This document shows positions 36,031 through 44,939 of a stretch of DNA of 64,000 nucleotides, in pieces. The DNA is taken from positions 62,001 to 126,000 of the forward strand of contig NZ_JAKNRW010000005.1 of NCBI RefSeq assembly GCF_023072615.1, given 5' to 3'. A program made the translations under genes and the position numbers. Origin of the DNA: Pseudomonas violetae (lineage in GTDB: Bacteria > Pseudomonadota > Gammaproteobacteria > Pseudomonadales > Pseudomonadaceae). Every line of letters starts with the position of its first letter. The first letter of the stretch is position 1. The notes under the pieces were generated by a model that was not told the origin of the DNA, did no database searches, and saw only the letters and a list, made by a program, of their open reading frames with translations.

Positions 36031-37466
36031 TCACCCTCTTGGGTGTTGTCCGTATCACAGGTTATCGCGCAAGCGTCTTGTGCGCGTTCAACCACCTGCT
36101 CCATGCGATAAAGTTTGCCCATCAAGATGACCGGCAGACCGCTGACATCGACCATCCATTGCAGGATTTGCTCGGACACTGCGTGGCCTTGCATGGCTCG
36201 GTGCAGGTCCGGCATGGCAACCAGCATGCCGGGATGGCACCGGCGCAGGAAACGCTCCAGCCCTGCGCCCTTATTGACGAAAGGTGCGAACAGCAGGCAC
36301 ACCAACTGGGCTTCGCTCAGGCCGAGGTATTTCTGGGTATGTGCTGTGCCCAGAGCACGTTGCTCAGCATCAGCGCAGAGCTTGCCAAACACTTGCGCAG
36401 CCTGCTGGCACACGCGGTCCGTAAGCTGCTTGCGCCGCATCATGACCAGCGCTCTCTGGAAGAACTCCGCCACCCCTGAGTCGTAGCTGTCGCCGTCCAT
36501 GAAACAGGCCTGCAATCCTCGAACATGGGCGCTTAATTCAAGGCTGACGGATTCGTTATCGCTCGCATAGGCCATAAGGCCGTCGGGCTGGAAGCCTAGC
36601 AATTCGGTGAGTAGCGGCCACCGCTCCTCGAGATTACTGACCAGCATGTCGTGAATGTCGATGAAGGTAGTGCGTCGGCAGGTTTCGAACAGTTCAGCAG
36701 GACGCCAATGCGGCTGCATGAGCTCAGGCTCAAAGCCGCGGTAGCATTCTGCGCCCAGCTCATCGAGCAACGTGAACAAATCTTCAAAGCCTGCTTCATT
36801 GCACCGAGACGGCAGGAAGCCGGCCTTGGCGGTCGCCCGCTTGAGGCCACACAAAAAGTGCTTCTGCTGGCGTGGAGTTTCGCTGCTGACCAAGGCGTCG
36901 ACACCGCCATCCCACCGCGCGATCTGTCCGTAGAATTCACCCGTGGCCAGGTATCCGTTGTCCCAGAGATCAGCCGCCTCATCACTTTCGCGGCGATGGC
37001 CGACCATCAGCAGATTCAGACGGTTGATCTCGCGACCGGCCTCTGAGATCGGCGTTGGGTGGGTGAACGGTAGCACTTCACGATTGTCGACTTTCAGCAC
37101 TTCGACCCGCGAGTCGTCATAGAGAAACAACGCGCTGTAACTGTTGTGGATGTTGTCCAGCGCGCTTGCGCTGACGCCGTTCTGCGCCAACGACGCGACC
37201 CGCAACCGGAAGGTGGTCGGTGCCCGACCGGCGATGCTCAGCTGCGCTGCACGCAACAGTGCAAGGGTATAACAACTGTCCCGGGACCCGTTCTGAATCA
37301 CGAGCACCTTGTAATCGGCAAGGCGCTCCATGCCGCCTGCGGCAACGACCAAGCGCTGAATTAACAGCTGTAATGCCGTACGTTCGGCGCGAGAGAAAAA
37401 ACCCAGCAACCTTTGCAATATTTGTTGGTAGACATGGTTCATGGCTTGATCATGGATGCTGGTCAT
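36012..37466 (-). CDS. Unrecognised protein of 484 residues, coupled to MocR gene
   Basis: The product is soluble and mostly helical, without signal peptide or membrane segment. I do not recognise a family. Visible stretches are an N-terminal helical region (MNHVYQQILQRLLGFFSRAE), a Rossmann-like YKVLVIQNGSRDSCYTLALL near 55, a mixed region with many Arg/Asp/Glu, and a C-terminal region with KYLGLSEAQLVCLLFAPFVNKG. The start has AGGTA upstream. It precedes and overlaps the MocR-type regulator gene. A 10-bp-spaced direct repeat lies in the upstream gap. Confidence 0.7.
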   Translation of the reverse strand: MTSIHDQAMNHVYQQILQRLLGFFSRAERTALQLLIQRLVVAAGGMERLADYKVLVIQNGSRDSCYTLALLRAAQLSIAGRAPTTFRLRVASLAQNGVSASALDNIHNSYSALFLYDDSRVEVLKVDNREVLPFTHPTPISEAGREINRLNLLMVGHRRESDEAADLWDNGYLATGEFYGQIARWDGGVDALVSSETPRQQKHFLCGLKRATAKAGFLPSRCNEAGFEDLFTLLDELGAECYRGFEPELMQPHWRPAELFETCRRTTFIDIHDMLVSNLEERWPLLTELLGFQPDGLMAYASDNESVSLELSAHVRGLQACFMDGDSYDSGVAEFFQRALVMMRRKQLTDRVCQQAAQVFGKLCADAEQRALGTAHTQKYLGLSEAQLVCLLFAPFVNKGAGLERFLRRCHPGMLVAMPDLHRAMQGHAVSEQILQWMVDVSGLPVILMGKLYRMEQVVERAQDACAITCDTDNTQEGEWSTGR

Positions 37467-37697
37467 ATTTATATACCTGGTGCTGAAAAATCGATATCAC
37501 GTACTGCGTAAATAGTTTTTTGCGCAGCGCTTTGCCCGCTCCATCCTAATGACGGAGATTTATTACCAAATGCTAGCACTTAAGGGACAAGACTTTATTT
37601 GAAATAAATAAGGCGCGCCTGGCGCTTATTCACGGGGAGTTTAACGAAGCTCTCTGAAAAGCCCGTGCGCAAAGGGCTTACAAGACGCCCTAGGAAA

Positions 37698-37720
37698 TGT
37701 CTGACAACGTCTGACAGACA
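37698..37720. promoter_or_regulatory. Direct repeat GTCTGACA x2, candidate MocR operator
   Basis: GTCTGACA occurs at 37699-37706 and 37709-37716, 10 bp apart (one helical turn), inside TGTCTG...CAGACA. It lies about 230 bases upstream of the 484-residue gene. MocR-type regulators commonly bind direct repeats. The rest of the 37467-38028 gap is AT-rich, with a weak AAGCCC...GGGCTT hairpin near 37656 and no convincing gene. Confidence 0.5.
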
Positions 37721-37972
37721 CTTACTACGAGAAATTAGGAAGAAAGTTACCGGTGTCTTTCCGATAACTGAAAAACAACGAACAGATTGTTTGGCGCATA
37801 TCAGCGGGTTGTACTGAAAAGTATCAATTGGACACTTAGTCATGACTCATTCCTTGAGATGAAAGCAATCATTCAATTATCAAGGCTTACTGGCTGATTA
37901 GAAGATACAGATGGTGAGGAAAAACCAGTTCAGTTGCGGAGCAAACCGCCCGAAAGGAAGAAAGGAGGTTTG

Positions 37973-38005
37973 ATGGATTGGCTAAAACAAAAAAGTCCGT
38001 GCTAA
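37973..38005 (+). other. Ten-codon mini-ORF with consensus ribosome site, before a terminator
   Basis: AAAGGAGGTTTG precedes ATG GAT TGG CTA AAA CAA AAA AGT CCG TGC TAA. The stop codon is in the loop of the terminator hairpin at 37990-38017. Several GGA motifs lie in the preceding 80 bases. It may be a small RNA or leader peptide, or a chance match beside a terminator needed by the opposite gene. Confidence 0.3.
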
Positions 38006-38017
38006 CACGGACTTTTT
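37990..38017. terminator. Bidirectional terminator downstream of mexS
   Basis: AAAAAGTCCGTG (37990-38001), loop CTAA and CACGGACTTTTT (38006-38017) form a perfect 12-bp stem with T-runs on both strands. It lies 12 bases after the stop of the minus-strand oxidoreductase. Confidence 0.93.
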
Positions 38018-38028
38018 GAGGAGGGTTT

Positions 38029-39051
38029 TCAGGTCGGTTCGACTTGAAGCGCGACCCGTTCGCGGCATGGGCATTCGTCCATGTAGCGGTGGGCTTCGAC
38101 AAATTCGGCAAACGGGAACACCCGGGTCTTGAGTGGCAGCAGCACGCGATCCGCCGTCAGCTGGTTGATATCGCGCAGGGCACGTTGCAGCGATACCTGG
38201 TCCTGGGCGATCCCCAGTTCTGGCTTGCCGGTGAAGTTACCGATGCAGTGGACGAAGAATTGGATGTTCTTCTGGAACGCGGCACAGGCCGGGAACGGCG
38301 TCTGATTGCCTCCTTGCAGTCCGTATAGCACCAAGCTTCCGCGGGGTGCGAGCACATCGCCGAGCATTGACATCTGCGGACCACCCAGACCATCGAACAC
38401 CACGTCAACGCCACGGTTGTCGGTAATCTTGTTGATCTGCATCAGCAGGTCCTGTTCCTCGGTGACGATGACTTTTTCCGCCCCGAGTGACAGCAGGTTT
38501 TCCCGCTCTTCGGCATTTTTCGTTGCCGCGATGACTCGGATGCCCAACGCCTTGCCCAGTTGGACAAAAGACGGGCCGGCACAGTGGCTGGCGTCAGTCA
38601 CCAAGGCGAATTGGCCGGGTTTGACCCGCGCCAAGTCGACATAGGCGAAGTAGGCGATCAACAGAGGCGTGTAATGCACGCTGGCCTCGACCGGGCTGAG
38701 GACGTCGGGATAGCGGGTCAGCGCGGTGCGTGGCAATACGATCTGCTCGCCGTAGACCGGGTAATCATTTGGGCTCTCGGCCGGAAAGCTGGCAACCTTG
38801 TCGCCCACCTCCAGATCGTCGACGCCCTCTCCGAGCGCCGTGACGACGCCAGACATTTCATGTCCCAGACCCGAAGGCAGGCGAGCATGGGAGGAAGCCA
38901 GGTTCTGGCGCCAGAGAATGTCGTACCAGCTAATGCCAATCGCCTCGACGCGCACCTGCACTTCGCCCGGCGCGGGCAAAGCAGCCGCATGCTCTTCGCA
39001 TTTGAGCACCTCGGCCGGACCAAACTTGTGAAAACGGATCGTGCGTGACAT
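38029..39051 (-). CDS. mexS: MexS-like MDR oxidoreductase
   Basis: The 340-residue zinc-independent medium-chain reductase/quinone-oxidoreductase protein has GLGHEMSGVV near 65 and a cofactor domain with VTDASHCAGPSFVQLGKALG near 150 and VVFDGLGG near 220. It is divergent from a mexT-like LysR gene followed by mexE-mexF-oprN, exactly as in P. aeruginosa, where MexS has about the same length and its loss activates MexT. The start is ATG 39051 with GAGG 6 bases upstream. Confidence 0.85.
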   Translation of the reverse strand: MSRTIRFHKFGPAEVLKCEEHAAALPAPGEVQVRVEAIGISWYDILWRQNLASSHARLPSGLGHEMSGVVTALGEGVDDLEVGDKVASFPAESPNDYPVYGEQIVLPRTALTRYPDVLSPVEASVHYTPLLIAYFAYVDLARVKPGQFALVTDASHCAGPSFVQLGKALGIRVIAATKNAEERENLLSLGAEKVIVTEEQDLLMQINKITDNRGVDVVFDGLGGPQMSMLGDVLAPRGSLVLYGLQGGNQTPFPACAAFQKNIQFFVHCIGNFTGKPELGIAQDQVSLQRALRDINQLTADRVLLPLKTRVFPFAEFVEAHRYMDECPCRERVALQVEPT

Positions 39052-39110
39052 CGCAAACCTCGTCAAAGAAACCTCTAATGCCCCGAACTCTATATGGGCT
39101 TTGTAGCCAA

Positions 39111-39134
39111 GACTATCAGTGGCTATTAATAGTC
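39111..39134. promoter_or_regulatory. Inverted repeat in the mexS-mexT gap
   Basis: GACTAT (39111-39116) and ATAGTC (39129-39134) are inverted with a 12-base spacer and continue into GTCGAC. This is a candidate regulator site for mexS/mexT; it does not fit the published MexT box spacing well. Confidence 0.4.
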
Positions 39135-39315
39135 GACATGCCTGTCATTGATTCCGCGCCGTCGGCAGGATCAACGGTTAGGGAAAACTTGGGTCGGCTG
39201 CACCGGCAAAATGAATTAGTCGGTGCAGAGTACCAGTCTTTCCCCGTAAGATTCATGCCGGTCATTGTTCTCATATGACCGCCCCCGTCAAGCCTTGACT
39301 CTGCCAGGACTCCAG

Positions 39316-40245
39316 ATGAATCGTAATGACCTGCGTCGTGTCGACCTGAACCTGTTGATCGTATTCGAAACACTCATGCACGAGCGCAGTGTGACCCGCG
39401 CCGCGGAGAAATTGTTCCTTGGCCAGCCCGCGATCAGCGCCGCGCTCTCGCGCCTGCGCGGGCTGTTCGATGATCCGCTGTTCGTGCGCACTGGCCGCAG
39501 CATGGAGCCTTCCGCCCGGGCGGTGGAGATCTTCGCCCTGCTCTCGCCGGCGCTGGATTCGATTTCCACAGCGGTCAGCCGCGCCGCGGAATTCGACCCG
39601 GCCACCAGTACCGCCGTGTTCCGCATCGGGCTGTCGGACGACGTCGAGTTCGCCCTGCTGCCGATGCTGCTCAAGCGCCTGCGCGCTGAATCGCCGGGGA
39701 TCGTGCTGGTAGTGCGCCGCGCCAACTACATCCTCATGCCGTCCTTGCTGGCGTCCGGCGAGATCTCCATCGGCGTCAGCTACACCGCCGACCTGCCGGC
39801 CAACGCCAAACGCAAAGTGCTGCGCCGCAGCCTGCCAAAACTGCTGCGTGCCGATACAGTGCCGGGCCCCTTGAGCCTGGACGACTTCTGCGCCCGCCCC
39901 CATGCACTGGTGTCGTTCGCCGGTGACCTCAGTGGCTTTATCGATGAAGAGCTGGAAAAGCTAGGGCGCAAGCGCCATGTCGTGCTGGCGGTACCGCAGT
40001 TCAACGGCTTGAGCACCCTGCTGGCCGGCACCGACATTGTCGCCACCGTGCCGGATTACACGGCGGACGCATTGACGGCAGCCGGCGGCGTGCGCGCCGA
40101 AGATCCGCCGTTGCCGGTGCGCAGCTTCGAGCTGCACATGGCCTGGCGTGGCTCGCAGGATAATGATCCCGGGGAGCGCTGGTTGCGGTCGCGGATCCAG
40201 ATGTTTTTTGGGGATCCGGACAGTCTTGAGCTGCCGGGGCATTAG
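39316..40245 (+). CDS. mexT: MexT LysR-type activator
   Basis: The 309-residue protein has a LysR helix-turn-helix (about 8-66: RVDLNLLIVFETLMHERSVTRAAEKLFLGQPAISAALSRL, broken here only by position) and a co-inducer domain (about 95-300). The sequence pattern (MNRNDLRRVDLNLL..., DDPLFVRTGRSMEPS) is that of P. aeruginosa MexT. It activates mexEF-oprN and mexS in response to electrophile or nitrosative stress. Start 39316 gives the standard LysR N-terminus. The frame is intact. Confidence 0.92.
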   Translation: MNRNDLRRVDLNLLIVFETLMHERSVTRAAEKLFLGQPAISAALSRLRGLFDDPLFVRTGRSMEPSARAVEIFALLSPALDSISTAVSRAAEFDPATSTAVFRIGLSDDVEFALLPMLLKRLRAESPGIVLVVRRANYILMPSLLASGEISIGVSYTADLPANAKRKVLRRSLPKLLRADTVPGPLSLDDFCARPHALVSFAGDLSGFIDEELEKLGRKRHVVLAVPQFNGLSTLLAGTDIVATVPDYTADALTAAGGVRAEDPPLPVRSFELHMAWRGSQDNDPGERWLRSRIQMFFGDPDSLELPGH

Positions 40246-40329
40246 AGGCCGAAAGGACGGCGCCCCGCGTGAACCGACTCACTTCCGCGCAGGGCCCAAT
40301 CCTTACACACCTCGCAACACACACTCTCC

Positions 40330-40344
40330 ATCAAGCATATTGAT
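40330..40344 (+). promoter_or_regulatory. Candidate MexT (nod-box type) site upstream of mexE
   Basis: ATCAA-GCATA-TTGAT is a T-N11-A palindrome. It follows the MexT box form ATCA-N5-GTCGAT, with ATTGAT as second half. It is 147 bases before mexE. Confidence 0.55.
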
Positions 40345-40390
40345 AGCGCCCTAACGAAAGGTGCATGCTAAAGGGCTAATTTCGGTCTTA

Positions 40391-40407
40391 TATCATTCCG
40401 AATGATA
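40391..40407. promoter_or_regulatory. Perfect 17-bp palindrome in mexE promoter
   Basis: TATCATTC-C-GAATGATA is a perfect palindrome with 8-bp arms, 84 bases before the mexE start and 47 bases after the candidate MexT box. It also has T-N11-A geometry, so it could be a second LysR site or the operator of another regulator. Confidence 0.6.
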
Positions 40408-40490
40408 GTTACCTTTGCTTCATTCGATTCGTGCGATACAACCCCGCCGAGCATCATCCGCCCATTCTCAATACATTGGCGGATGCATCC

Positions 40491-41744
40491 ATGGAACAGT
40501 CACTCAAACATATGCGCTTCCCGTTGGCCGTGCTGGCCGTAGTGGTGCTGGGCGCCTGCGGCAAGACGCCGGAAACAGCGGCAGCCATACCGGCGGCCAA
40601 GGTCAGCGTTGCCAAGGTGCTGGAACAACCCGTCAACGAATGGGACGAATTCACCGGTCGCCTCGAAGCACCGGAGACCGTGGAAATCCGTCCGCGGGTC
40701 TCCGGTCAGATTAATGAAGTGGTCTTCACTGAAGGCGCCTTGGTCAAGAAAGGTGACCTGCTCTTCCAGATCGACCCGCGTCCGTTCCAGGCAGAGGTCC
40801 GCCGCCTCGAAGCCCTGGTTGCCCAAGCGCGCGCCAACGCCACCCGCAGTGAAAACGAAGCCCAGCGCGGTGAGCGTCTGCGCAGTAGCAATGCCATTTC
40901 CGCAGAACTGGCCGATTCGCGCACCAGCGCTTCGCAAGAAGCCCGCGCGGCCGTCGGCGCTCTGCAAGCGCAACTCGACCTTGCGAAACTGAACCTGAGC
41001 TTCACCCGTGTTACCGCGCCCATCAGCGGTCGCGCCAGCCGTGCAGAAATCACCGCCGGCAACCTGGTGACCGCCGACACTACTGAGCTGACCAGCGTGG
41101 TTTCCACCGATAAGGTCTATGCCTACTTCGACGCCGATGAGCGTGTGTTCCTCAAATACACCCAGCTGGCTCGCCAGGGCAAACGCGGTGCAACCACTCC
41201 GGTGTACCTCGGGCTGTCCAACGAAGACGGCAACCCGCATCAGGGCGTGATGAACTTCGTCGACAACCAGGTCAACCCTAAAACCGGCACCATCCGTGGC
41301 CGTGCGGTATTCGACAACGCAGACGGTGCCTACACCCCAGGCCTTTATGCGCGCCTGAAACTGGTTGGTAGCGGCACCTACTCCGCCGTGCTGATCAACG
41401 ACGAAGCAGTCGGTACCGACCTGGGTAAAAAGTTCGTGCTGGTGATGGATGGCGAAAACAACACCGCTTACCGCGCCGTCGAACTGGGTCCGAAGATCGA
41501 AGGTTTGCGCATCGTGCGCAGCGGCCTGAGCAAAGATGACACGGTCATCGTCAAGGGCCTGCAACGGGTACGTGCCGGCTCACCAGTCACCCCTGAAGTT
41601 ATTCCGATGGCCAGCGAACAAACCCTCGCGGCACTCGCCCAACAACGACAAGCGCTGGAAGCCAGCAACCTGCCACAAGTCGCACCTGCCAAGGTCGCGC
41701 CGGGTTCGGTTGTGAAAGTGGCTGCCGCGACTCCACGCGGTTAA
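40491..41744 (+). CDS. mexE: MexE periplasmic adaptor of RND efflux pump
   Basis: The 417-residue membrane fusion protein has lipobox LGAC (Cys23), biotinyl-lipoyl halves (VRPRVSGQINEVVFTEG-type segment near 70 and SFTRVTAPISGRASRAEI near 180), an alpha-hairpin between them (about 100-165), and a beta-barrel domain. It links MexF to OprN. The start is ATG 40491, which gives MEQS... as in the P. aeruginosa protein; an upstream in-frame ATG would precede the signal peptide by 20 residues. Confidence 0.93.
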   Translation: MEQSLKHMRFPLAVLAVVVLGACGKTPETAAAIPAAKVSVAKVLEQPVNEWDEFTGRLEAPETVEIRPRVSGQINEVVFTEGALVKKGDLLFQIDPRPFQAEVRRLEALVAQARANATRSENEAQRGERLRSSNAISAELADSRTSASQEARAAVGALQAQLDLAKLNLSFTRVTAPISGRASRAEITAGNLVTADTTELTSVVSTDKVYAYFDADERVFLKYTQLARQGKRGATTPVYLGLSNEDGNPHQGVMNFVDNQVNPKTGTIRGRAVFDNADGAYTPGLYARLKLVGSGTYSAVLINDEAVGTDLGKKFVLVMDGENNTAYRAVELGPKIEGLRIVRSGLSKDDTVIVKGLQRVRAGSPVTPEVIPMASEQTLAALAQQRQALEASNLPQVAPAKVAPGSVVKVAAATPRG

Positions 41745-41759
41745 GGGACGACAACTCCG

Positions 41760-44700
41760 ATGAATTTTTCCCAATTCTTCATATCCCGGCCGATTTTCGC
41801 AGCGGTTTTGTCGCTGCTGATCCTGATTGCCGGTGCGATATCACTGTTCCAGTTGCCCATCAGCGAATACCCGGAAGTGGTACCGCCGACCGTCGTGGTG
41901 CGCGCCAACTTCCCCGGTGCCAACCCCAAAGTCATCGGCGAGACCGTGGCGGCTCCCCTGGAGCAAGCCATCACCGGCGTCGAGAACATGCTGTACATGT
42001 CCTCGCAGTCGACCGCCGATGGCAAGATCACCCTGACCATCACCTTCGCCCTGGGTACCGACCTGGATAATGCGCAGGTGCAGGTGCAGAACCGCGTCAC
42101 CCGTACCGAGCCCAAACTTCCCGAGGAAGTGACGCGCATTGGTATCACCGTAGACAAGGCTTCGCCCGACCTGACGATGGTCGTGCACTTGACCTCGCCA
42201 GACAAACGCTACGACATGCTGTACCTGTCCAACTATGCTCTGCTCAACATCAAGGATGAGCTGGCGCGCCTGGGTGGTGTCGGTGATGTGCAGCTGTTTG
42301 GCATGGGCGACTACTCGCTGCGGGTGTGGCTCGATCCGAACAAAACCGCTTCACGCAACCTGACTGCCACCGATGTGGTCACTGCAATTCGTGAACAGAA
42401 CCGCCAGGTCGCTGCCGGCGCCTTGGGTGCTCCGCCTGCGCCGAATGCCACGGCGTTCCAGTTGTCGGTCAATACCCAGGGTCGCCTGGTGTCCGAGGAA
42501 GAATTCGAGAACATCATCATTCGCGCCGGTGAAAACGGTGAGATCACCCGCCTCAAGGACATCGCCCGGGTTGAACTGGGTTCCAGCCAGTACGCTCTGC
42601 GTTCATTGCTGAACAATCAACCTGCGGTGGCAATCCCGATCTTCCAGCGTCCGGGTTCCAACGCAATTGAAATCTCCAACCAGGTCCGCGACAAGATGGC
42701 GCAACTGAAGAAAAACTTTCCGGAGGGCATGGACTTCAGCATTGTCTATGACCCAACGATCTTCGTGCGCGGCTCCATTGAGGCGGTGGTTCATACCCTG
42801 TTCGAAGCACTGATCCTTGTCGTATTGGTAGTGATCCTGTTCCTGCAAACCTGGCGCGCCTCGATCATTCCGTTGGTGGCGGTCCCGGTTTCGCTGATCG
42901 GTACCTTTGCAGTAATGCACTTATTCGGTTTCTCGCTCAACGCCTTGTCATTGTTCGGCCTGGTACTGGCCATCGGTATCGTGGTGGACGACGCCATCGT
43001 GGTGGTGGAGAACGTCGAACGAAATATCGGACTGGGACTGACCCCGGTCGAGGCCACCAAGCGCGCGATGCGCGAAGTGACCGGGCCGATCATCGCCACC
43101 GCGCTGGTGTTATGTGCGGTGTTTATTCCGGCTGCGTTCATCTCCGGTCTCACCGGGCAGTTCTATAAACAGTTCGCCCTGACCATTGCCATCTCGACGG
43201 TGATCTCGGCGTTTAACTCCTTGACCCTGTCGCCGGCGTTGGCTGCAGTATTGCTCAAGAGCCATGACGCACCCAAAGACCGCTTCTCCAGGATGCTCGA
43301 CAAACTGTTTGGTGGCTGGTTGTTCCGTCCGTTTAACCGCTTCTTCGACAAAGCCAGCCATGGCTATGTCGGCGCAGTTGCGCGGGTTATCCGCAGCAGC
43401 GGCATCGCCCTGCTCTTGTACGCGGGCCTCATGGTGCTGACCTTCTTCGGTTTCGCCAATACGCCCACCGGTTTTGTACCCGGCCAGGACAAGCAATACC
43501 TGGTGGCATTCGCGCAACTGCCGGATGCGGCGAGCCTGGATCGCACCGAAGACGTCATCAAGCGCATGTCCGACCTGGCCCTCAAACAGCCTGGCGTGGA
43601 CAGTGCGGTCGCCTTCCCTGGCCTGTCGATCAATGGTTTCACCAACAGCCCGAATGCCGGCATCGTGTTCGTCACGCTCAAGCCGTTTGATGAGCGCAAG
43701 GACCCAAGCATGTCGGCCGGGGCCATCGCCGGTGCGTTGAACGGCCAGTTCGCCGGGATCCAGGAAGCCTACATGGCGATCTTCCCGCCGCCGCCGGTAC
43801 AGGGCCTGGGCACCATTGGCGGTTTCCGCCTGCAAATCGAAGACCGGGGCAACCTGGGCTACGACGAGCTGTACAAGGAAACCATGAACATCATTACCAA
43901 GAGCCACAACGTGCCGGAACTGGCCGGCCTGTTCACTAGCTACACCGTGAACGTGCCACAGGTCGATGCTGCCATCGACCGGGAAAAAGCCAAGACTCAC
44001 GGCGTGGCAATTAGCGACATCTTCGACACCCTGCAGATTTACCTCGGTTCGTTGTATGCCAACGACTTCAATCGTTTTGGCCGCACCTATCAAGTCAACG
44101 TCCAGGCCGAACAACAGTTCCGCCTGGAGCCGGACCAGATTGGTCAACTCAAGGTGCGTAACAACAAGGGCGAGATGATCCCGCTGGCGACCTTCATCAA
44201 GGTCAGCGACACCTCGGGGCCTGACCGCGTGATGCACTACAACGGGTTTATTACCGCTGAGATCAACGGTGCAGCAGCCCCTGGCTACAGCTCCGGACAA
44301 GCGGAAAAAGCCATCGAGAAACTGCTCAAGGAAGAACTTCCGAACGGCATGACGTACGAATGGACTGACCTGACCTACCAGCAGATTCTGTCCGGCAACA
44401 CCGCGCTGTTCGTGTTCCCGCTTTGCGTACTGCTGGCGTTCCTGGTACTCGCCGCTCAATACGAAAGCTGGAGCCTGCCGTTGGCGGTGATTCTAATTGT
44501 GCCAATGACCCTGCTGTCGGCGATTACCGGTGTGATTGCCTCCGGTGGCGACAACAACATCTTTACCCAGATAGGCTTGATTGTTTTGGTGGGACTTGCC
44601 TGTAAGAACGCGATTCTGATCGTCGAATTTGCCAAGGATAAACAGGAAGAAGGCATGAACCCGCTGGCCGCGGTGCTCGAAGCCTGCCGCCTGCGCCTGC

Positions 44701-44939
44701 GCCCGATCCTGATGACCTCCTTTGCATTCATCATGGGTGTAGTACCCCTGGTGTTCTCCAGTGGCGCCGGTGCTGAAATGCGTCATGCCATGGGTGTGGC
44801 GGTGTTCTCCGGGATGCTCGGGGTCACTTTCTTCGGTCTGTTGCTGACACCGGTGTTCTACGTCCTGATTCGCAATTTTGTGGAACGCGGCGAACAACGC
44901 AAAGCGGCCAAGGCCCTGAAACTGGAGGCGCAACAATGA
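41760..44939 (+). CDS. mexF: MexF RND multidrug transporter
   Basis: The 1059-residue inner-membrane pump is of the HAE1 family with 12 membrane helices and two large periplasmic loops. The proton-relay Asp pair is visible in GIVVDDAIVVVENV (about 402-416). The N-terminal FFISRPIFAAVLSLLI and the C-terminal GVVPLVFSSGAGAEMRHAMG are typical. In P. aeruginosa the MexEF-OprN pump exports chloramphenicol, fluoroquinolones and quinolone precursors. It lies 15 bases after mexE, and its stop overlaps the oprN start. Confidence 0.95.
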   Translation: MNFSQFFISRPIFAAVLSLLILIAGAISLFQLPISEYPEVVPPTVVVRANFPGANPKVIGETVAAPLEQAITGVENMLYMSSQSTADGKITLTITFALGTDLDNAQVQVQNRVTRTEPKLPEEVTRIGITVDKASPDLTMVVHLTSPDKRYDMLYLSNYALLNIKDELARLGGVGDVQLFGMGDYSLRVWLDPNKTASRNLTATDVVTAIREQNRQVAAGALGAPPAPNATAFQLSVNTQGRLVSEEEFENIIIRAGENGEITRLKDIARVELGSSQYALRSLLNNQPAVAIPIFQRPGSNAIEISNQVRDKMAQLKKNFPEGMDFSIVYDPTIFVRGSIEAVVHTLFEALILVVLVVILFLQTWRASIIPLVAVPVSLIGTFAVMHLFGFSLNALSLFGLVLAIGIVVDDAIVVVENVERNIGLGLTPVEATKRAMREVTGPIIATALVLCAVFIPAAFISGLTGQFYKQFALTIAISTVISAFNSLTLSPALAAVLLKSHDAPKDRFSRMLDKLFGGWLFRPFNRFFDKASHGYVGAVARVIRSSGIALLLYAGLMVLTFFGFANTPTGFVPGQDKQYLVAFAQLPDAASLDRTEDVIKRMSDLALKQPGVDSAVAFPGLSINGFTNSPNAGIVFVTLKPFDERKDPSMSAGAIAGALNGQFAGIQEAYMAIFPPPPVQGLGTIGGFRLQIEDRGNLGYDELYKETMNIITKSHNVPELAGLFTSYTVNVPQVDAAIDREKAKTHGVAISDIFDTLQIYLGSLYANDFNRFGRTYQVNVQAEQQFRLEPDQIGQLKVRNNKGEMIPLATFIKVSDTSGPDRVMHYNGFITAEINGAAAPGYSSGQAEKAIEKLLKEELPNGMTYEWTDLTYQQILSGNTALFVFPLCVLLAFLVLAAQYESWSLPLAVILIVPMTLLSAITGVIASGGDNNIFTQIGLIVLVGLACKNAILIVEFAKDKQEEGMNPLAAVLEACRLRLRPILMTSFAFIMGVVPLVFSSGAGAEMRHAMGVAVFSGMLGVTFFGLLLTPVFYVLIRNFVERGEQRKAAKALKLEAQQ

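Noticed and set aside
37595..37843. An 82-codon minus-strand frame in the large gap before the 484-residue gene.
   Set aside because: No ribosome site, odd composition, and it overlaps the direct-repeat operator candidate; treated as non-coding.
43110..44459. A 449-codon open frame on the - strand within mexF.
   Set aside because: The opposite strand encodes intact MexF; the antisense translation is His/Arg/Gln-rich without domains.
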